Source of the DNA: Priestia megaterium
Lineage (GTDB): Bacteria > Bacillota > Bacilli > Bacillales > Bacillaceae_H
Length of the DNA stretch: 64,000 nucleotides
Assembly: GCF_023824195.1 (NCBI RefSeq)
Contig: NZ_CP085446.1
Span: forward strand, 1-64,000
Direction of reading: 5' to 3'
The notes under the pieces are model-generated. The model was not told where the DNA came from. It made no database searches and saw only the letters and a list, made by a program, of their open reading frames with translations. The stretch's first letter is position 1. The number at the start of each line of letters is the position of its first letter. Positions 26,894 to 36,094 of this stretch are shown here, one piece after another. The position numbers and the translations under genes are program-made.

Positions 26894-27431
26894 TTATTGT
26901 ATTTCATTTAACATAGTTCCGAGCTTTTTAATGGTTTTCCAATTACGAGATGTTCCTGGAACACCTACCTTCTGAAGTTGAGCAGAAAGCTTAGAATGCC
27001 GAATGCTTTGTTGCAAATATAAATAAATCTCTCTGCCCCTTATGCAACATTGCTCCACCTCGCTTTTATAGTCGAGTAAATGATTTATGCATTCCTTAGA
27101 AGGTTCTTTAGTTAACAACGATATATGTACACTCTCCCCTTCCGATAACGAGTTAACTGGATAAGGGCAATTGTTAATAATTTGCTCCCATTCTGAAGCT
27201 GTTCTTAAGATAATAATGACAGAAAAACCGAAAGCATTTCTAATCTCTTGCTTCTAATTGTTCTGCATTTCTTTCAGAATGAAATATTACATTTCCACTT
27301 TGAATGTAGGTTTTAACTTTATCTAATCCCATGTTTGTTAATACGTTCTTTAATTCTTGCATCTTTATTAATTTGTGTCCACCTACGTTAATGCCCCGTA
27401 ATAAAGCAATATAAATAGTTATTTTTGGCAC
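26894..27431 (-). pseudogene. Frameshifted DUF1697 protein
   Basis: The 5' part (27431 down to about 27240) encodes the DUF1697 N-terminus (IALLRGINVGGHKLIKMQEL, IQSGNVIFHS) and then meets a TAG. The next frame resumes at once (IRNAFGFSVIIIL) and continues to the family C-terminus (GRGREIYLYL-type strand, LGTMLNEIQ) at 26894. One base change near 27240 separates the halves. An intact relative lies at 28637. Confidence 0.75.
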
Positions 27432-27462
27432 CTCTTTTGTTTTATTTCATTACTTTAACATC

Positions 27463-27981
27463 TTAATCGTTTCGTAATTCTCTAAGTAATTGGAAAATTT
27501 GACCTCTATGATGAGATTCATGTTCAATCAAATGGTAAACAACCCACTCAGGTGTAACGTCGTAATGTTCAAGTACTCTTGGTTTACGCCAATCTGTTAA
27601 ATCCATTGAACGAAAGTGATAAAGAAATACTTCTCGCACCTTATTAAGACGGTAAAAATGTTCCTCTAAACTTTGTCCTTTAATGTGGGTTAAAGAGCCA
27701 TCTTCAGAACTATTTTCTAATGGAAACAACGACCGTATTTCGGAATCCCATTTAGTAACAAGAACCTCATTATATAACCAATCTGCCTCGATAAATGCAA
27801 TGTGATATAATAGTGAGCTAATCGTTTGTCTTTCATCAATTTTTGTATCAAGCATACATTGGCTGATGCCATTTAATTGTGTTAGAAGAGTACGGCGAAC
27901 ATCTTCTAAACACCATATCCATCGGCCAATTTCTTCTTTATATTCTGGCAATGAAAATACCTGTAAAGCTCTTTTTCCCAA
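27463..27981 (-). CDS. DinB/YfiT-like metal-dependent protein
   Basis: About 172 aa with the DinB four-helix bundle. Metal-ligand histidines are in SLLYHIAFIEADWLY and in YHLIEHESHHRGQIFQLLREL. Family members include bacillithiol- and mycothiol-dependent transferases. I prefer the TTG at 27981 because AGGATGGTGATCTCA gives ideal spacing; an ATG at 27993 is inside that site. Unrelated to DNA polymerase DinB. Confidence 0.82.
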   Translation of the reverse strand: MGKRALQVFSLPEYKEEIGRWIWCLEDVRRTLLTQLNGISQCMLDTKIDERQTISSLLYHIAFIEADWLYNEVLVTKWDSEIRSLFPLENSSEDGSLTHIKGQSLEEHFYRLNKVREVFLYHFRSMDLTDWRKPRVLEHYDVTPEWVVYHLIEHESHHRGQIFQLLRELRND

Positions 27982-28112
27982 TGAGATCACCATCCTTTTA
28001 AGTAAAGTACTTACATTCTATAAAAAAGGGATGTTTCCTTCTTTCAAATAAGATTCTTTCACCTGTTCCCCATTCTATGTAATCAAAAATAAAAACTATG
28101 TATTTCATATGC

Positions 28113-28155
28113 AACAAAAACGACCAATTTTGTTACTGATAACTCAAAAGTACAA
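28113..28155. repeat. 43-bp dispersed repeat shared with 23091-23133
   Basis: Both contain AACGACCA, TTTTGTTAC, GATAA and TCAAAAGT blocks in the same order with only about six differences by eye. They lie in gene-free DNA. Function unknown; perhaps the end of an old element. Confidence 0.45.
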
Positions 28156-28367
28156 TGAATCTCTGAAATCCATAATATTGTTGTAACAAAAAATATGTAA
28201 CATTATATTTATTTTAGTGTTTTTGTTGCATTGATTAATTCTGGATACAATACATAACCTACGGTTAAGGCTATCCAATGCTGATGGTCCATAAAGGTAC
28301 AGCTTTTTAGACGATAAGAAAACTAATGAAAAACTATCTATTTATCCTCTAAAATAGACCTTATTAT

Positions 28368-28399
28368 ACGTATAAAAAGTAATCAATCTTTTTATACGT
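28368..28399. promoter_or_regulatory. Perfect 12-bp inverted repeat, candidate operator
   Basis: ACGTATAAAAAG (28368-28379) and its exact complement CTTTTTATACGT (28388-28399) around 8 bp. It is not followed by a T-run beyond the stem and lies 240 bp upstream of the DUF1697 gene. The 28156-28636 interval otherwise contains no gene. Confidence 0.5.
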
Positions 28400-28636
28400 T
28401 GTATCGTATACTTAGACTACTGAATAAGAGGAGGGATTATTCGTAAGTAAATCGAAGTTAAATTCAGAAGATGTTATTTAGTTTATGGTAACTTGAAATA
28501 TAGATGGTCTACAGGTTTAGTTTACATAAAAGAAAGTTTTTTTGTAAATGAAGAGAATTATATTATTAGTGGTAGTGACAGGGTTGCTGCTCTAATCCGT
28601 CAAATGTTTTATATAAATGCAAATAGGAGGATTGTT

Positions 28637-29182
28637 ATGGTCTATGTCGCACTGCTTAGGGGAATCAATGTTGGTGGGAAAAATAAAATTGACATGAAGT
28701 TGCTTAAAAAAACTTTTGAACGAGTAGGTATGAGCTCTGTAGTTACATATATCAATTCAGGTAATATTATTTTCACAGTGAATGGCCAATCAAAAACAAC
28801 AATATCTCATATTTTAGAAGAGGCTATACATACAAACTTCGAATTACAAGTCAAAGTTTTAGTCCGTAGTTTTGATGATTTTAAAAAAGTCATACACTCC
28901 CTTCCAGAGTCATGGAAGAACGACCAACGGATGAGAAGCGATGTGCTGTTTTTATGGGACGAAATTGATGATGAGTCAGTGCTTAATAAGCTGGTCATCA
29001 AACCGGAAATTGATACGGTGAAATACGTTCCTGGAGCCATTCTATGGTCGGTTGAAAAAAAATATATTACCAAATCCGGTATGACTAAACTCGTTGGTTC
29101 AAAGCTATATCAACAAATAACAATCAGGAATGTAAATACAACTCGCAAAATATACGAACTTATGCAAGCAGCAGAGGCGTGA
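28637..29182 (+). CDS. DUF1697 family protein
   Basis: A 181-aa protein with the family signature VYVALLRGINVGGKNKIDMKLL and INSGNIIF, ending YELMQAAEA. ATG at 28637 has AATAGGAGGATTGTT; the frame is open to 28493 without a better start. Unknown function, cytoplasmic, widespread. It complements the broken paralogue at 26894. Confidence 0.85.
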   Translation: MVYVALLRGINVGGKNKIDMKLLKKTFERVGMSSVVTYINSGNIIFTVNGQSKTTISHILEEAIHTNFELQVKVLVRSFDDFKKVIHSLPESWKNDQRMRSDVLFLWDEIDDESVLNKLVIKPEIDTVKYVPGAILWSVEKKYITKSGMTKLVGSKLYQQITIRNVNTTRKIYELMQAAEA

Positions 29183-29267
29183 ATTACATGATACTAGCAA
29201 GAAACTTGTCACTGGGCCTACTAGACGGATCCGAATAGTTCTATAAATGATTGGATGTAATTAATTA

Positions 29268-29310
29268 AGAAACCTAGCTAATTTTCTCATGTAAAGGTAG
29301 CTGGTTTTTA
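29268..29310 (+). terminator. Terminator of the DUF1697 gene
   Basis: AAACCTAGCTA pairs imperfectly with TAGCTGGTTTTT. The rest of 29183-29619 holds no gene I can see. Confidence 0.65.
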
Positions 29311-29619
29311 TAGTTGGATGTGCAAAATACCACTTTAAATATACGCAAATTATCGATCAAAGTGACAACTGCATAGCATGCTCAGAATTGATTAAACGAA
29401 AAATGGTCGTTTTTAGGATAAATGATTATTCAACTCTCGGGAAGGTTACTTCAATAACTCACTATATACACTCAATGATAATTCTGGAGTTTTTGGATGT
29501 TAAATCCAGTAATTCGTTGTAAAATCAAAGATAGAAAAATATAATTTTCGGTTTACTTTTCAAAAATAAAAAACACAGTACACAAAGACTCTATTTTATA
29601 ACTAAGGAGGGATAGACAT

Positions 29620-30363
29620 TTGAAGATTGCAAAGGGAGTAGCAATGCTTGATTTAAAGGTGGAAGTTTTAGGTAATAGTCAAATATTAAATCCCACTTTA
29701 ATTTGGGACGATGAAACAGCCGTTCTAATCGATACGGGAACACCGGGTACTTTGGAGCAGATACGTTCAGCTATGTATGCTGAAGGGGTACCCTTCGAAA
29801 AATTGAAAGCAATCATATTAACTCATCAGGATTTTGATCACATAGGCAGTCTTCCTGATATACTGCGAGAAACTAATGGGGATATTGAAGTTTATGCTCA
29901 CCTAAAAGATAAGCCATATATTGAAGGGGAATTGCCTCTTATGAAAGTCAATCTTGATAGTTTGGCTTGGCAATTAGAATCCCTTTCGGAGGAGGAACGT
30001 TTAAAAGTAGTGTCCTACTTATTGGATAATCTCCCTAAAGGAAACGTCAACAAGGTATTGGTCGGTGGGGAGGAACTTCCATTTTGTGGAGGGATTAGTA
30101 TTATATTTACCCCAGGTCATACCCCAGGTCATATCAGTCTTTACCTAAAGGAAAGTAAAGCTCTTGTTGCAGGAGATTCGATGTACAGTGTAGATGGAAA
30201 ATTGATGGGGATTCATCAACCAAGTACGCCGGATATGGTTACAGCAAGGTGTTCTCTGAAAAAATATTTAGAATACGACATTGAATCAGTGCTATGTTAT
30301 CATGGGGGATATTGTAATGAAAATGTTAGCGACCAACTCCGCGATCTAGTCGAGAAATCATAA
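29620..30363 (+). CDS. MBL-fold metallo-hydrolase
   Basis: A 247-aa metallo-beta-lactamase-fold hydrolase with THQDFDHIG (residues 68-76, the HxDxDH dinuclear zinc motif), FTPGHTPGHISLYL (third His), VAGDSMYSVDG (bridging Asp) and a late YHGGYC His. TTG start behind AAGGAGGGATAGACAT; ATG eight codons later is the alternative. Substrate unknown; glyoxalase II-like or lactonase-like members look similar. Strong terminator at 30449-30494. Confidence 0.88.
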   Translation: MKIAKGVAMLDLKVEVLGNSQILNPTLIWDDETAVLIDTGTPGTLEQIRSAMYAEGVPFEKLKAIILTHQDFDHIGSLPDILRETNGDIEVYAHLKDKPYIEGELPLMKVNLDSLAWQLESLSEEERLKVVSYLLDNLPKGNVNKVLVGGEELPFCGGISIIFTPGHTPGHISLYLKESKALVAGDSMYSVDGKLMGIHQPSTPDMVTARCSLKKYLEYDIESVLCYHGGYCNENVSDQLRDLVEKS

Positions 30364-30448
30364 ATATTGGTTCAATTGTAGTTATTCTACAGCGATATTA
30401 TCGAATGATCTTCTCCCTTGATTGTTGAGGCAATTACACCCTTAATAT

Positions 30449-30494
30449 TTAACAACAAGAAAACCCCTCAATGTAAGGGGTTTTCTTGTTGTTA
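30449..30494 (+). terminator. MBL gene terminator
   Basis: AACAACAAGAAAACCCCT pairs perfectly with its complement, then a short T-run. Confidence 0.9.
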
Positions 30495-30630
30495 AGTTTT
30501 CTTTTTTACAACTATATATCTTATAAAAATTAGTTACTATACTCAACAGTATAGGAAAGAGTCTGAAGATCATTCTCAGGAAAATGTAGAAAAAGGAGGG
30601 GTTCATGTCAACTTGGAAAGCGCCTTTTTG

Positions 30631-30909
30631 TTAATTTACATTACTTTTAACTATCCATTCTACTTCCGTTAATTCTTGTTTCTGAACATTTTTGGTATGT
30701 GGTTTGGTGAAATGGACATTAACAGCTTCTTCGTTTTTCCAAATCTCCCAAAGCATTATTTTTCGTTCTGATGGTTCAAGAGGATAAGCATGGAATTTAA
30801 TACATCCTTCTTCTTTATTAGTTTCTTCCTCAAGTTTTTTGAACTCTCCTATTATTTCATTAAAGTCCTTATTACTAATAATTCTTAAGCATGCAGTTAT
30901 GTAATACAT
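30631..30909 (-). CDS. Antibiotic biosynthesis monooxygenase (ABM/YgiN-type) protein
   Basis: A 92-aa ABM-domain protein: a beta-alpha-beta ferredoxin-like barrel with EEEGCIKFHAYP-like motif (NKEEGCIKFHAYPLE), ERKIMLWEIWKNEEAVNVHF and HTKN. The start at 30909 uses GAGGGGAACCCG. Members are small dimeric quinol monooxygenases or putative stress enzymes. Single gene, followed on its 5' side by dif-like site 8. Confidence 0.85.
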   Translation of the reverse strand: MYYITACLRIISNKDFNEIIGEFKKLEEETNKEEGCIKFHAYPLEPSERKIMLWEIWKNEEAVNVHFTKPHTKNVQKQELTEVEWIVKSNVN

Positions 30910-31036
30910 CGGGTTCCCCTCTTTCATAGTTTCTTGTGATTTATCATTATAACGTTTCTCGGAATTATTTCAAGAAAAATATTCCTTTTTATCAAGGGAA
31001 GAAACTAAAAATAAAGTGCACACTATCTACGTTTTT

Positions 31037-31064
31037 AGTTAACATAGTCATCCTTATCGGTATT
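31037..31064 (-). repeat. dif-like site 8 (core GGATGA)
   Basis: Read on the minus strand: left arm AATACCGATAA, core GGATGA, right arm CTATGTTAACT. The adjoining palindrome is decayed (GTGCACACTATCTACG). Confidence 0.6.
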
Positions 31065-31132
31065 TATATGTATAAAAGCCTATAGAATAATAATTCTACA
31101 AGCTTTGTCGCTCATAATATTAAGAAAAGTCC

Positions 31133-31597
31133 TTAGGATAGCTTATTATAGATATCCTTCTGATTAATCTCCATGAACAAGTTTTTATCTTTTACAGCTT
31201 GAAAGTCATATTGTTTATATAATCCATGAGCATCTTTTGTTGCTAATAAAATCCTTCGTACCTCTCTAATACTTGGACAGTTAATCATAGTTTGAACAAG
31301 TGATTTGCCAAGACCTAATCCTCTAAATTCATTAAGTATAAATATATCAGCAAGGTAAGCGAAAGTTGATGAATCTGTAATAATTCTTCCGAATCCAACT
31401 TGTTTCGATTTTCCCTTTTCAGGATCCCCCGCAAACACACCAAAACAGATTGAATTTTGAATTGATTTTTCTACTAAACGTAAAGGTATTCCTTTAGACC
31501 AGTAAGCTTCATCATGAAGGTAATTATAAATCAGCTCTACATCTAAATAGTTTTTGTTACTTGAAACTGTAAAATCATTTTTAACATAGGTACTCAT
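31133..31597 (-). CDS. GNAT-family N-acetyltransferase
   Basis: A 154-aa GNAT with the acetyl-CoA loop FRGLGLGKSLVQTM (R/Q-x-x-G-x-G/A) after YLADIFILNE, and a C-terminal HGLYKQYDFQAV. ATG at 31597 behind GAGGAGGATTGTAT. Substrate unknown. It sits alone between dif-like sites 8 and 9. Confidence 0.88.
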   Translation of the reverse strand: MSTYVKNDFTVSSNKNYLDVELIYNYLHDEAYWSKGIPLRLVEKSIQNSICFGVFAGDPEKGKSKQVGFGRIITDSSTFAYLADIFILNEFRGLGLGKSLVQTMINCPSIREVRRILLATKDAHGLYKQYDFQAVKDKNLFMEINQKDIYNKLS

Positions 31598-31698
31598 ATA
31601 CAATCCTCCTCACTAGAAAATTGTAACATTTTTCGGAAAATCAATTAGATTATTTGTTGAATTTAGGGTGTTTATTTTAAATTTATATAACCTATATA

Positions 31699-31726
31699 AC
31701 TTAACATAATGTGAATTATCAGTAGT
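31699..31726 (-). repeat. dif-like site 9 (core TTCACA)
   Basis: Minus strand: left arm ACTACTGATAA, core TTCACA, right arm TTATGTTAAGT. It is preceded on the plus strand by TATATAACCTATATAA. A terminator hairpin (AGAGAGC/GCTCTCT) lies next to it at 31733-31772. Confidence 0.6.
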
Positions 31727-31732
31727 AAATAA

Positions 31733-31772
31733 AAAAGAGAGCTTTAAAATAAACAAGGCTCTCTTTTTATTT
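31733..31772. terminator. Terminator beside site 9
   Basis: AAAAGAGAGC pairs with GCTCTCTTTTT; it serves the minus-strand quinone reductase gene. Confidence 0.8.
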
Positions 31773-31792
31773 GTAGTCATTTTTGTATCCTT

Positions 31793-32377
31793 CTAAAAAA
31801 TAGAATTTATTCTCTCTTCAATTTGTTTTAGCATTTCCTTCAGCACTGACTCCTCAAGATGTTCAGAGACATTTCCAAACAATAAATGATCTATAGGTTC
31901 AATTCCTGTAAACTCAAATATCCCAACATCTGACGTAATTTTTAACCCAGCTGTCATTCCGATTTTGTCATACATCTCTTTTGGAGCACCGTGAGTATTA
32001 ATTATCAAACCTTTCTTACCTTTGAGTAACTGAATAATTCCTTCCTCACCATAAGCATACGCATAGCCATAAGAAAATACACGATCTACATAGCCTTTGA
32101 TAATGGCGGGAAGACCAGCCCACCAAATTGGATATATAAATATTATTACATCCGATTGAGTAATGAATTCTTGTTCCGTTTTAATATCATCTGGGATATG
32201 GCCAGATTTCATAGCATCCGTATCTTCAGGTTTCAGTACAGGCTGAAAATCTAATGCATACAAGTCCCTCACAACAACCTCATGACCTTTATTCTCTAAG
32301 GCTTGAACAATGGTTTCCATTATAGAATAATTAAAACTTTCTGGATGTGGATGGGCATATACAACAAGATGTTTCAT
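31793..32377 (-). CDS. NAD(P)H-dependent (quinone) oxidoreductase, flavodoxin-like fold
   Basis: A 194-aa protein with the NQO1/MdaB-type FMN/FAD fold: MKHLVVYAHPHPESFNYSI, then IYPIWWAGLPAIIKGYVDRVFSYGYAY and INTHGAP. It reduces quinones or related electrophiles by two electrons and is cytoplasmic. ATG behind TGGAGGAATATAA. Probably cotranscribed with the membrane protein gene upstream (46 bp away). Confidence 0.88.
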   Translation of the reverse strand: MKHLVVYAHPHPESFNYSIMETIVQALENKGHEVVVRDLYALDFQPVLKPEDTDAMKSGHIPDDIKTEQEFITQSDVIIFIYPIWWAGLPAIIKGYVDRVFSYGYAYAYGEEGIIQLLKGKKGLIINTHGAPKEMYDKIGMTAGLKITSDVGIFEFTGIEPIDHLLFGNVSEHLEESVLKEMLKQIEERINSIF

Positions 32378-32422
32378 TTATATTCCTCCATTTATATTGG
32401 ATTTCTTCCACCAGAACCAACG

Positions 32423-32725
32423 TTACTGTTCTTTTGAAATATTATTATTTCTTTTTCTTCTTACTATGAGAATAATAGCAACGACAAAGGCAATTGCACT
32501 ATATATCCAGGTAAACATAAAGGCAAGACCCAATCCTATATTAGCGTCCACATAGTGGCTGTTCATATGGTCTATAGCTAAATAGAGAAGTGGGAAGCCT
32601 CCAATAATAAGTAAGGGTATCAAGAAAATACTTTTTTTCGTCTTTCTGGTTGTTAAAAAGATAATCAGAAAGGATAGCAACAGAAACATTTCCGAAGCTA
32701 TGGTCAAAATTAATAGCTTGTTCAT
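32423..32725 (-). CDS. Membrane protein, 100 aa
   Basis: A 100-aa protein with three predicted membrane helices (residues 3-25, 32-52, 64-90) and a basic C-terminal tail RRKRNNNISKEQ, so that end is inside. Site AAAGGAGAAAATTTAGT. Not recognised. It precedes the quinone reductase gene in the same direction. Confidence 0.7.
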   Translation of the reverse strand: MNKLLILTIASEMFLLLSFLIIFLTTRKTKKSIFLIPLLIIGGFPLLYLAIDHMNSHYVDANIGLGLAFMFTWIYSAIAFVVAIILIVRRKRNNNISKEQ

Positions 32726-32844
32726 ACTAAATTTTCTCCTTTATGTAACTGTTTGGAATTTCGGAATTACTTGTAATATATTCAACAATGTCTATCATAT
32801 GAAAATTTTCAGTACGTTTCTACATAGAACCCAACATTCGTATC

Positions 32845-34209
32845 TTAATTTTCATAGGGAGCTGACTTTTGACTATTTACTTGTTTCTTACTTTTTTTCT
32901 TCCTATTGGTCAATATAGCAAATCCAACTCTAGGATGGAAAAGATGCAAAGGAGGGCGTATTAAATTCATCACTCTAACTAATCTAAGATAAATCTCAGG
33001 ATCAGAAGCCGAAAGCTGGTAAACTTTCTTACTATACCATTGTTTAATCGGCTGTATGAAAGGTTTCTCTCCATTAATATCGGGATGGCGAAATGCTTCT
33101 GTAATTGCCATATCCCATGGAGTTGCAATAAGAGTAGAAAATCTCTTGTGAAGTATTTTGGTAAACCTGCTATTAGGATATGCAGAATTTCCAAAATAGT
33201 GTTGCAACTCTAAGGCCTCCATAGCAGCAACAGATATTCCCTGTCCAAATACCGGATCGAATCGACAGTGAGCGTCTCCAACAACTAGAAAACCTTCTGG
33301 GGCATTCGCAAGATCAAAGCGTCGACGTACTTGATAGGGAATTGCATGTATTTTTATTTCTGAAATTGGTTCCACTTGTTCTAGGAAATGAAGCACATCA
33401 GGTACAGGTAACTTTTGTGCATAAGATAAAAATTCTTCCGTTGTTCTTGGCGCATTTTCATTAGCATAACCACTAAAGGTAACAGAAAAACGATTTCCTT
33501 CAATCGTTTGAATATACGCACCGTAAGGGTTCTCGGGGAAACTAGGAGAAATTAAAAGGTTAAACCAGTCAGGTCGTCCCTGATTTTTCAGCCGAAAGAG
33601 TCTAGTAGCGTAAAAAAGGTTAATCCAAACCTTTTCTTCCTTAACTTCTATATCGTATGTTTTTAGCCACTCTATACTTTTTGAACCAAACCCACTAGCA
33701 TCAATAACAACATTTGCAAGAATTGTTTTTTCGCTTCCTGTCTTAAGGGAGCGCGCTCGTACTCCGGATATTTTATTACATTGATGATCTAATAATAGTT
33801 GCTCGACCTTTGTTTCATACTCGGTTGTAATATTAGGAATTTGATCAATACGGTGTTGCAAATGCCACTCTAACATAGGGCGGCTTTGTTGAATCATCTC
33901 TAATTCTCCTAAAAATCGTTTTTTCCAGGAACCAAAATGGTGCCATTTTAAATCTTTTGTAAAGTTATTTATAACACTTCCATCTTCGACTAATCGATTA
34001 AAGAAGTGAGGGAACAATTTCTCAATTGCTTGTTCTCCTCCTTTTAATAAAACATGGGGATGATGACTTTGAGGCACCCTCTTTCTAGGGGCTTTCTCCT
34101 CCCACTTTTCCCCAGCTTCTAGAATAATTACTTGCCGAAAAGTATGTGATAGGGCTTTAGCAGCTAGTTTCCCAGCAATGCTTCCTCCGATAACTATTGC
34201 TTTCTCCAA
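32845..34209 (-). CDS. FAD-dependent monooxygenase-like oxidoreductase
   Basis: A 454-aa flavoprotein: Rossmann motif AIVIGGSIAGKLAAKALS with acidic ILEAGE, and the second FAD motif LVVGDAHCRFDPVFGQGISVAAMEALEL (GD motif of the PHBH/UbiH class). The mid-section resembles geranylgeranyl reductase and aromatic hydroxylase relatives. Substrate unknown. Monocistronic; starts behind GAGGGGAGAATCATATT. Confidence 0.85.
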   Translation of the reverse strand: MEKAIVIGGSIAGKLAAKALSHTFRQVIILEAGEKWEEKAPRKRVPQSHHPHVLLKGGEQAIEKLFPHFFNRLVEDGSVINNFTKDLKWHHFGSWKKRFLGELEMIQQSRPMLEWHLQHRIDQIPNITTEYETKVEQLLLDHQCNKISGVRARSLKTGSEKTILANVVIDASGFGSKSIEWLKTYDIEVKEEKVWINLFYATRLFRLKNQGRPDWFNLLISPSFPENPYGAYIQTIEGNRFSVTFSGYANENAPRTTEEFLSYAQKLPVPDVLHFLEQVEPISEIKIHAIPYQVRRRFDLANAPEGFLVVGDAHCRFDPVFGQGISVAAMEALELQHYFGNSAYPNSRFTKILHKRFSTLIATPWDMAITEAFRHPDINGEKPFIQPIKQWYSKKVYQLSASDPEIYLRLVRVMNLIRPPLHLFHPRVGFAILTNRKKKSKKQVNSQKSAPYEN

Positions 34210-34887
34210 TATGATTCTCCCCTCAATCTATAATTAGCATAAAATACCATATGGAATTTGTTTTATTATACTTCATAAGAATTACCTTTGAAATGAACTT
34301 CTCATAAAATCAAAAGTTTCTAGAACGCTGAAATTTGCATGGAGTGATTGATATAATTATCGATAAACTCACAGTTAATTTCCTCAGGGAGCGTTTCTCT
34401 GCATATTAGATACATATATTTGATGTTTTTCCCCCATAAAAAAGAACGGGTTTTTTATTTAATGAACAAATTAAGCACTTAATAGGACTACTTAATCAAG
34501 TTTGTTAGTTGTTTTATTCCATTTATTCAATATCGTGTAGAATTTAGTGTGATTATTAATAAAATATGTTGATACAATGTAACTTATATGATTGTAGGAG
34601 GTTTCATTCCATTAAATAAAAAAGACTTGCTTTAGATGAAAAGCAAGTTAAAAGAAAGAAGACTGATCTAACAACTCCATTATAATCCAATAAATGTAAC
34701 ATAACATTAAAATATGGTTAAGAAATAATTAAAAGTAAATTAATTCATAAAAAGGGTAAATTTACTTTCCTAATTTTGAGTGCATTAAAATAATTTCAAT
34801 AATTTAAAGAAAATCGGTGTTCTATGTTTCTAAGAATAGGTTTTTACACCAGAACCACTAAAAATATATGAGAGAGGCTCTGATAGT
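34210..34887. other. Intergenic region with decayed mobile DNA
   Basis: No gene. Blocks near 34307 (AAAAGTTTCTAGA) and 34415 (TACATATATTTGATGTTTTTC) recur around 54185 and 54303. A hairpin GACTTGCTTT/AAAAGCAAGTT lies at 34622-34655. The right part ends in an IS6-type terminus. Confidence 0.45.
34793..34857. mobile_element. IS6-type terminal remnant
   Basis: Ends in ACACCAGAACC like the IS remnant at 14.97 kb. The preceding 50 bp also match (AATTTAAAG, TTCTATG, TTTCTA blocks). Transposase coding is lost. Confidence 0.45.
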
Positions 34888-35226
34888 TTAACAAAGTACC
34901 TCAACTGTAAATCCTCCAGGTGCTTCCACGTAAAATGTATAACCATGTAATTGTTTTGGAGGTTCGACATTAAATCCATCTTCTTTTAACCTCTGATTAA
35001 TTTTATCTACCTCCTCTTCATTCTCTTGGGGGAATCCAATATGGAAGGTCTTTGGATAATTGACCTCGCTTCCCTTCATTAAAGTTAGTACAAAACCTTC
35101 TTCATCATACATTATAGCAAAACCTTTACCCCTGTTTGCCCTGCATGTCATACCAAAATAAGTTTCCAAAAATTCTTGAGTAGCAGGAACATCTGTAACT
35201 GTTAGGTTGAGGTGATGAATTTTCAT
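34888..35226 (-). CDS. VOC (glyoxalase/dioxygenase superfamily) protein
   Basis: A 112-aa vicinal-oxygen-chelate protein of two beta-alpha-beta-beta-beta units: MKIHHLNLTVTDVPATQEFLE, FAIMYDEEGFVLTLM, FHIGF and GYTFYVEAPGGFTVEVLC. Candidate metal ligands are His5, His near FHIGF and the last Glu. The start at 35226 has AAAGGGTGAAAAC. Function may be resistance or small-molecule modification. Single gene. Confidence 0.88.
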   Translation of the reverse strand: MKIHHLNLTVTDVPATQEFLETYFGMTCRANRGKGFAIMYDEEGFVLTLMKGSEVNYPKTFHIGFPQENEEEVDKINQRLKEDGFNVEPPKQLHGYTFYVEAPGGFTVEVLC

Positions 35227-35309
35227 GTTTTCACCCTTTCTTAAATACATTCAATAATAAGTCTTGTGTCGTATCCTATAAAAACCATTAATTAGATGAA
35301 TAGTTTACT

Positions 35310-35492
35310 CTATGAATGTAAATATTTATCTATATCTCTTTTAACCATTCGTTTTACTTCTTCAAAAGCTTTGGTTTGCCCTTCGTAAAATATGGAGCTG
35401 TTTAAATCCTTTCTTTTTTCTGCATCCTTAGACCATCTTTCCGACCTTTCAATTAACTTATCAAGTACCTCAACCAACTTTTCATTTTCCAC
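35310..35492 (-). CDS. Small charged helical protein, 60 aa
   Basis: A 60-aa, very charged, probably coiled-coil protein (MENEKLVEVLDKLIERSERW ending KRDIDKYLHS). GTG start behind AAAGGTGGGGTATTC. Not recognised. Such small helical proteins accompany many Bacillus genes; no motif indicates a role. Confidence 0.55.
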   Translation of the reverse strand: MENEKLVEVLDKLIERSERWSKDAEKRKDLNSSIFYEGQTKAFEEVKRMVKRDIDKYLHS

Positions 35493-36002
35493 GAATACCC
35501 CACCTTTAACTGGAAATTTTTACACAATCAATTATCCATAATATCTTCTACAGTTTTTATAGAATTCCTGTTTAACAAGTTTCTTTTATATAAGTCTTAA
35601 GATACACATCCACATAAAAACAAATATATATATAAGAAGAACAACCAATAAGTATATATATAATATATATCTATTAGAATAACTAATAAGTTTATATACT
35701 AATTGTATGTAATATTTTATTTTATATTATATAGAAGAGTAATAGTTAACGTATTTTATCAAAAAGTATTTTATCTATTATCTATAATGTAGAAAAAGTT
35801 CATATTTGTCGTCACTAAGAGTAAAGTATAAAACTTTAATTTTTATAACAGAGTTTATTCATTTACTCCTTTATGTAAAATACGGTTATTTTACATCTTT
35901 AATAAAGATTACATTATTAAAGATGTATTTATATTAAATACTTATAAATTTTCTATTGAATTATTATGAATACAATAATTTCTTAAAAGGTAAGGCAGTA
36001 GT
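35493..36002. repeat. AT-rich region with about 220-bp repeat (copy 2)
   Basis: Positions 35590-35810 parallel 25440-25680, starting with TCTTAAGATACAC and containing TTTTATTTTATAT and GTAGAAAAA blocks. The rest is AT-rich with no frame. Confidence 0.4.
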
Positions 36003-36034
36003 AAAAGAAGTCTCCCATTGAGACTTCTTTTCTA
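36003..36034 (-). terminator. MGT gene terminator
   Basis: AAAAGAAGTCTC pairs with GAGACTTCTTTT, about 60 bp past the stop. Confidence 0.85.
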
Positions 36035-36094
36035 TCTTCATTAATTTTTTATTTCTAGACTGATTTAAATGTTAAGATTAAAAATCAGATAAAA

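Noticed and set aside
26769..31064. Replication terminus inferred from a switch in site orientation (plus to the left, minus to the right)
   Set aside because: Site 6 at 23488 is minus while site 7 at 26769 is plus, so the switch is not clean; sample too small.
32400..32425. CACCAGAACC near the start of the 32423 gene region, like an IS6 end
   Set aside because: No homologous flanking sequence; ten-base match may be chance.
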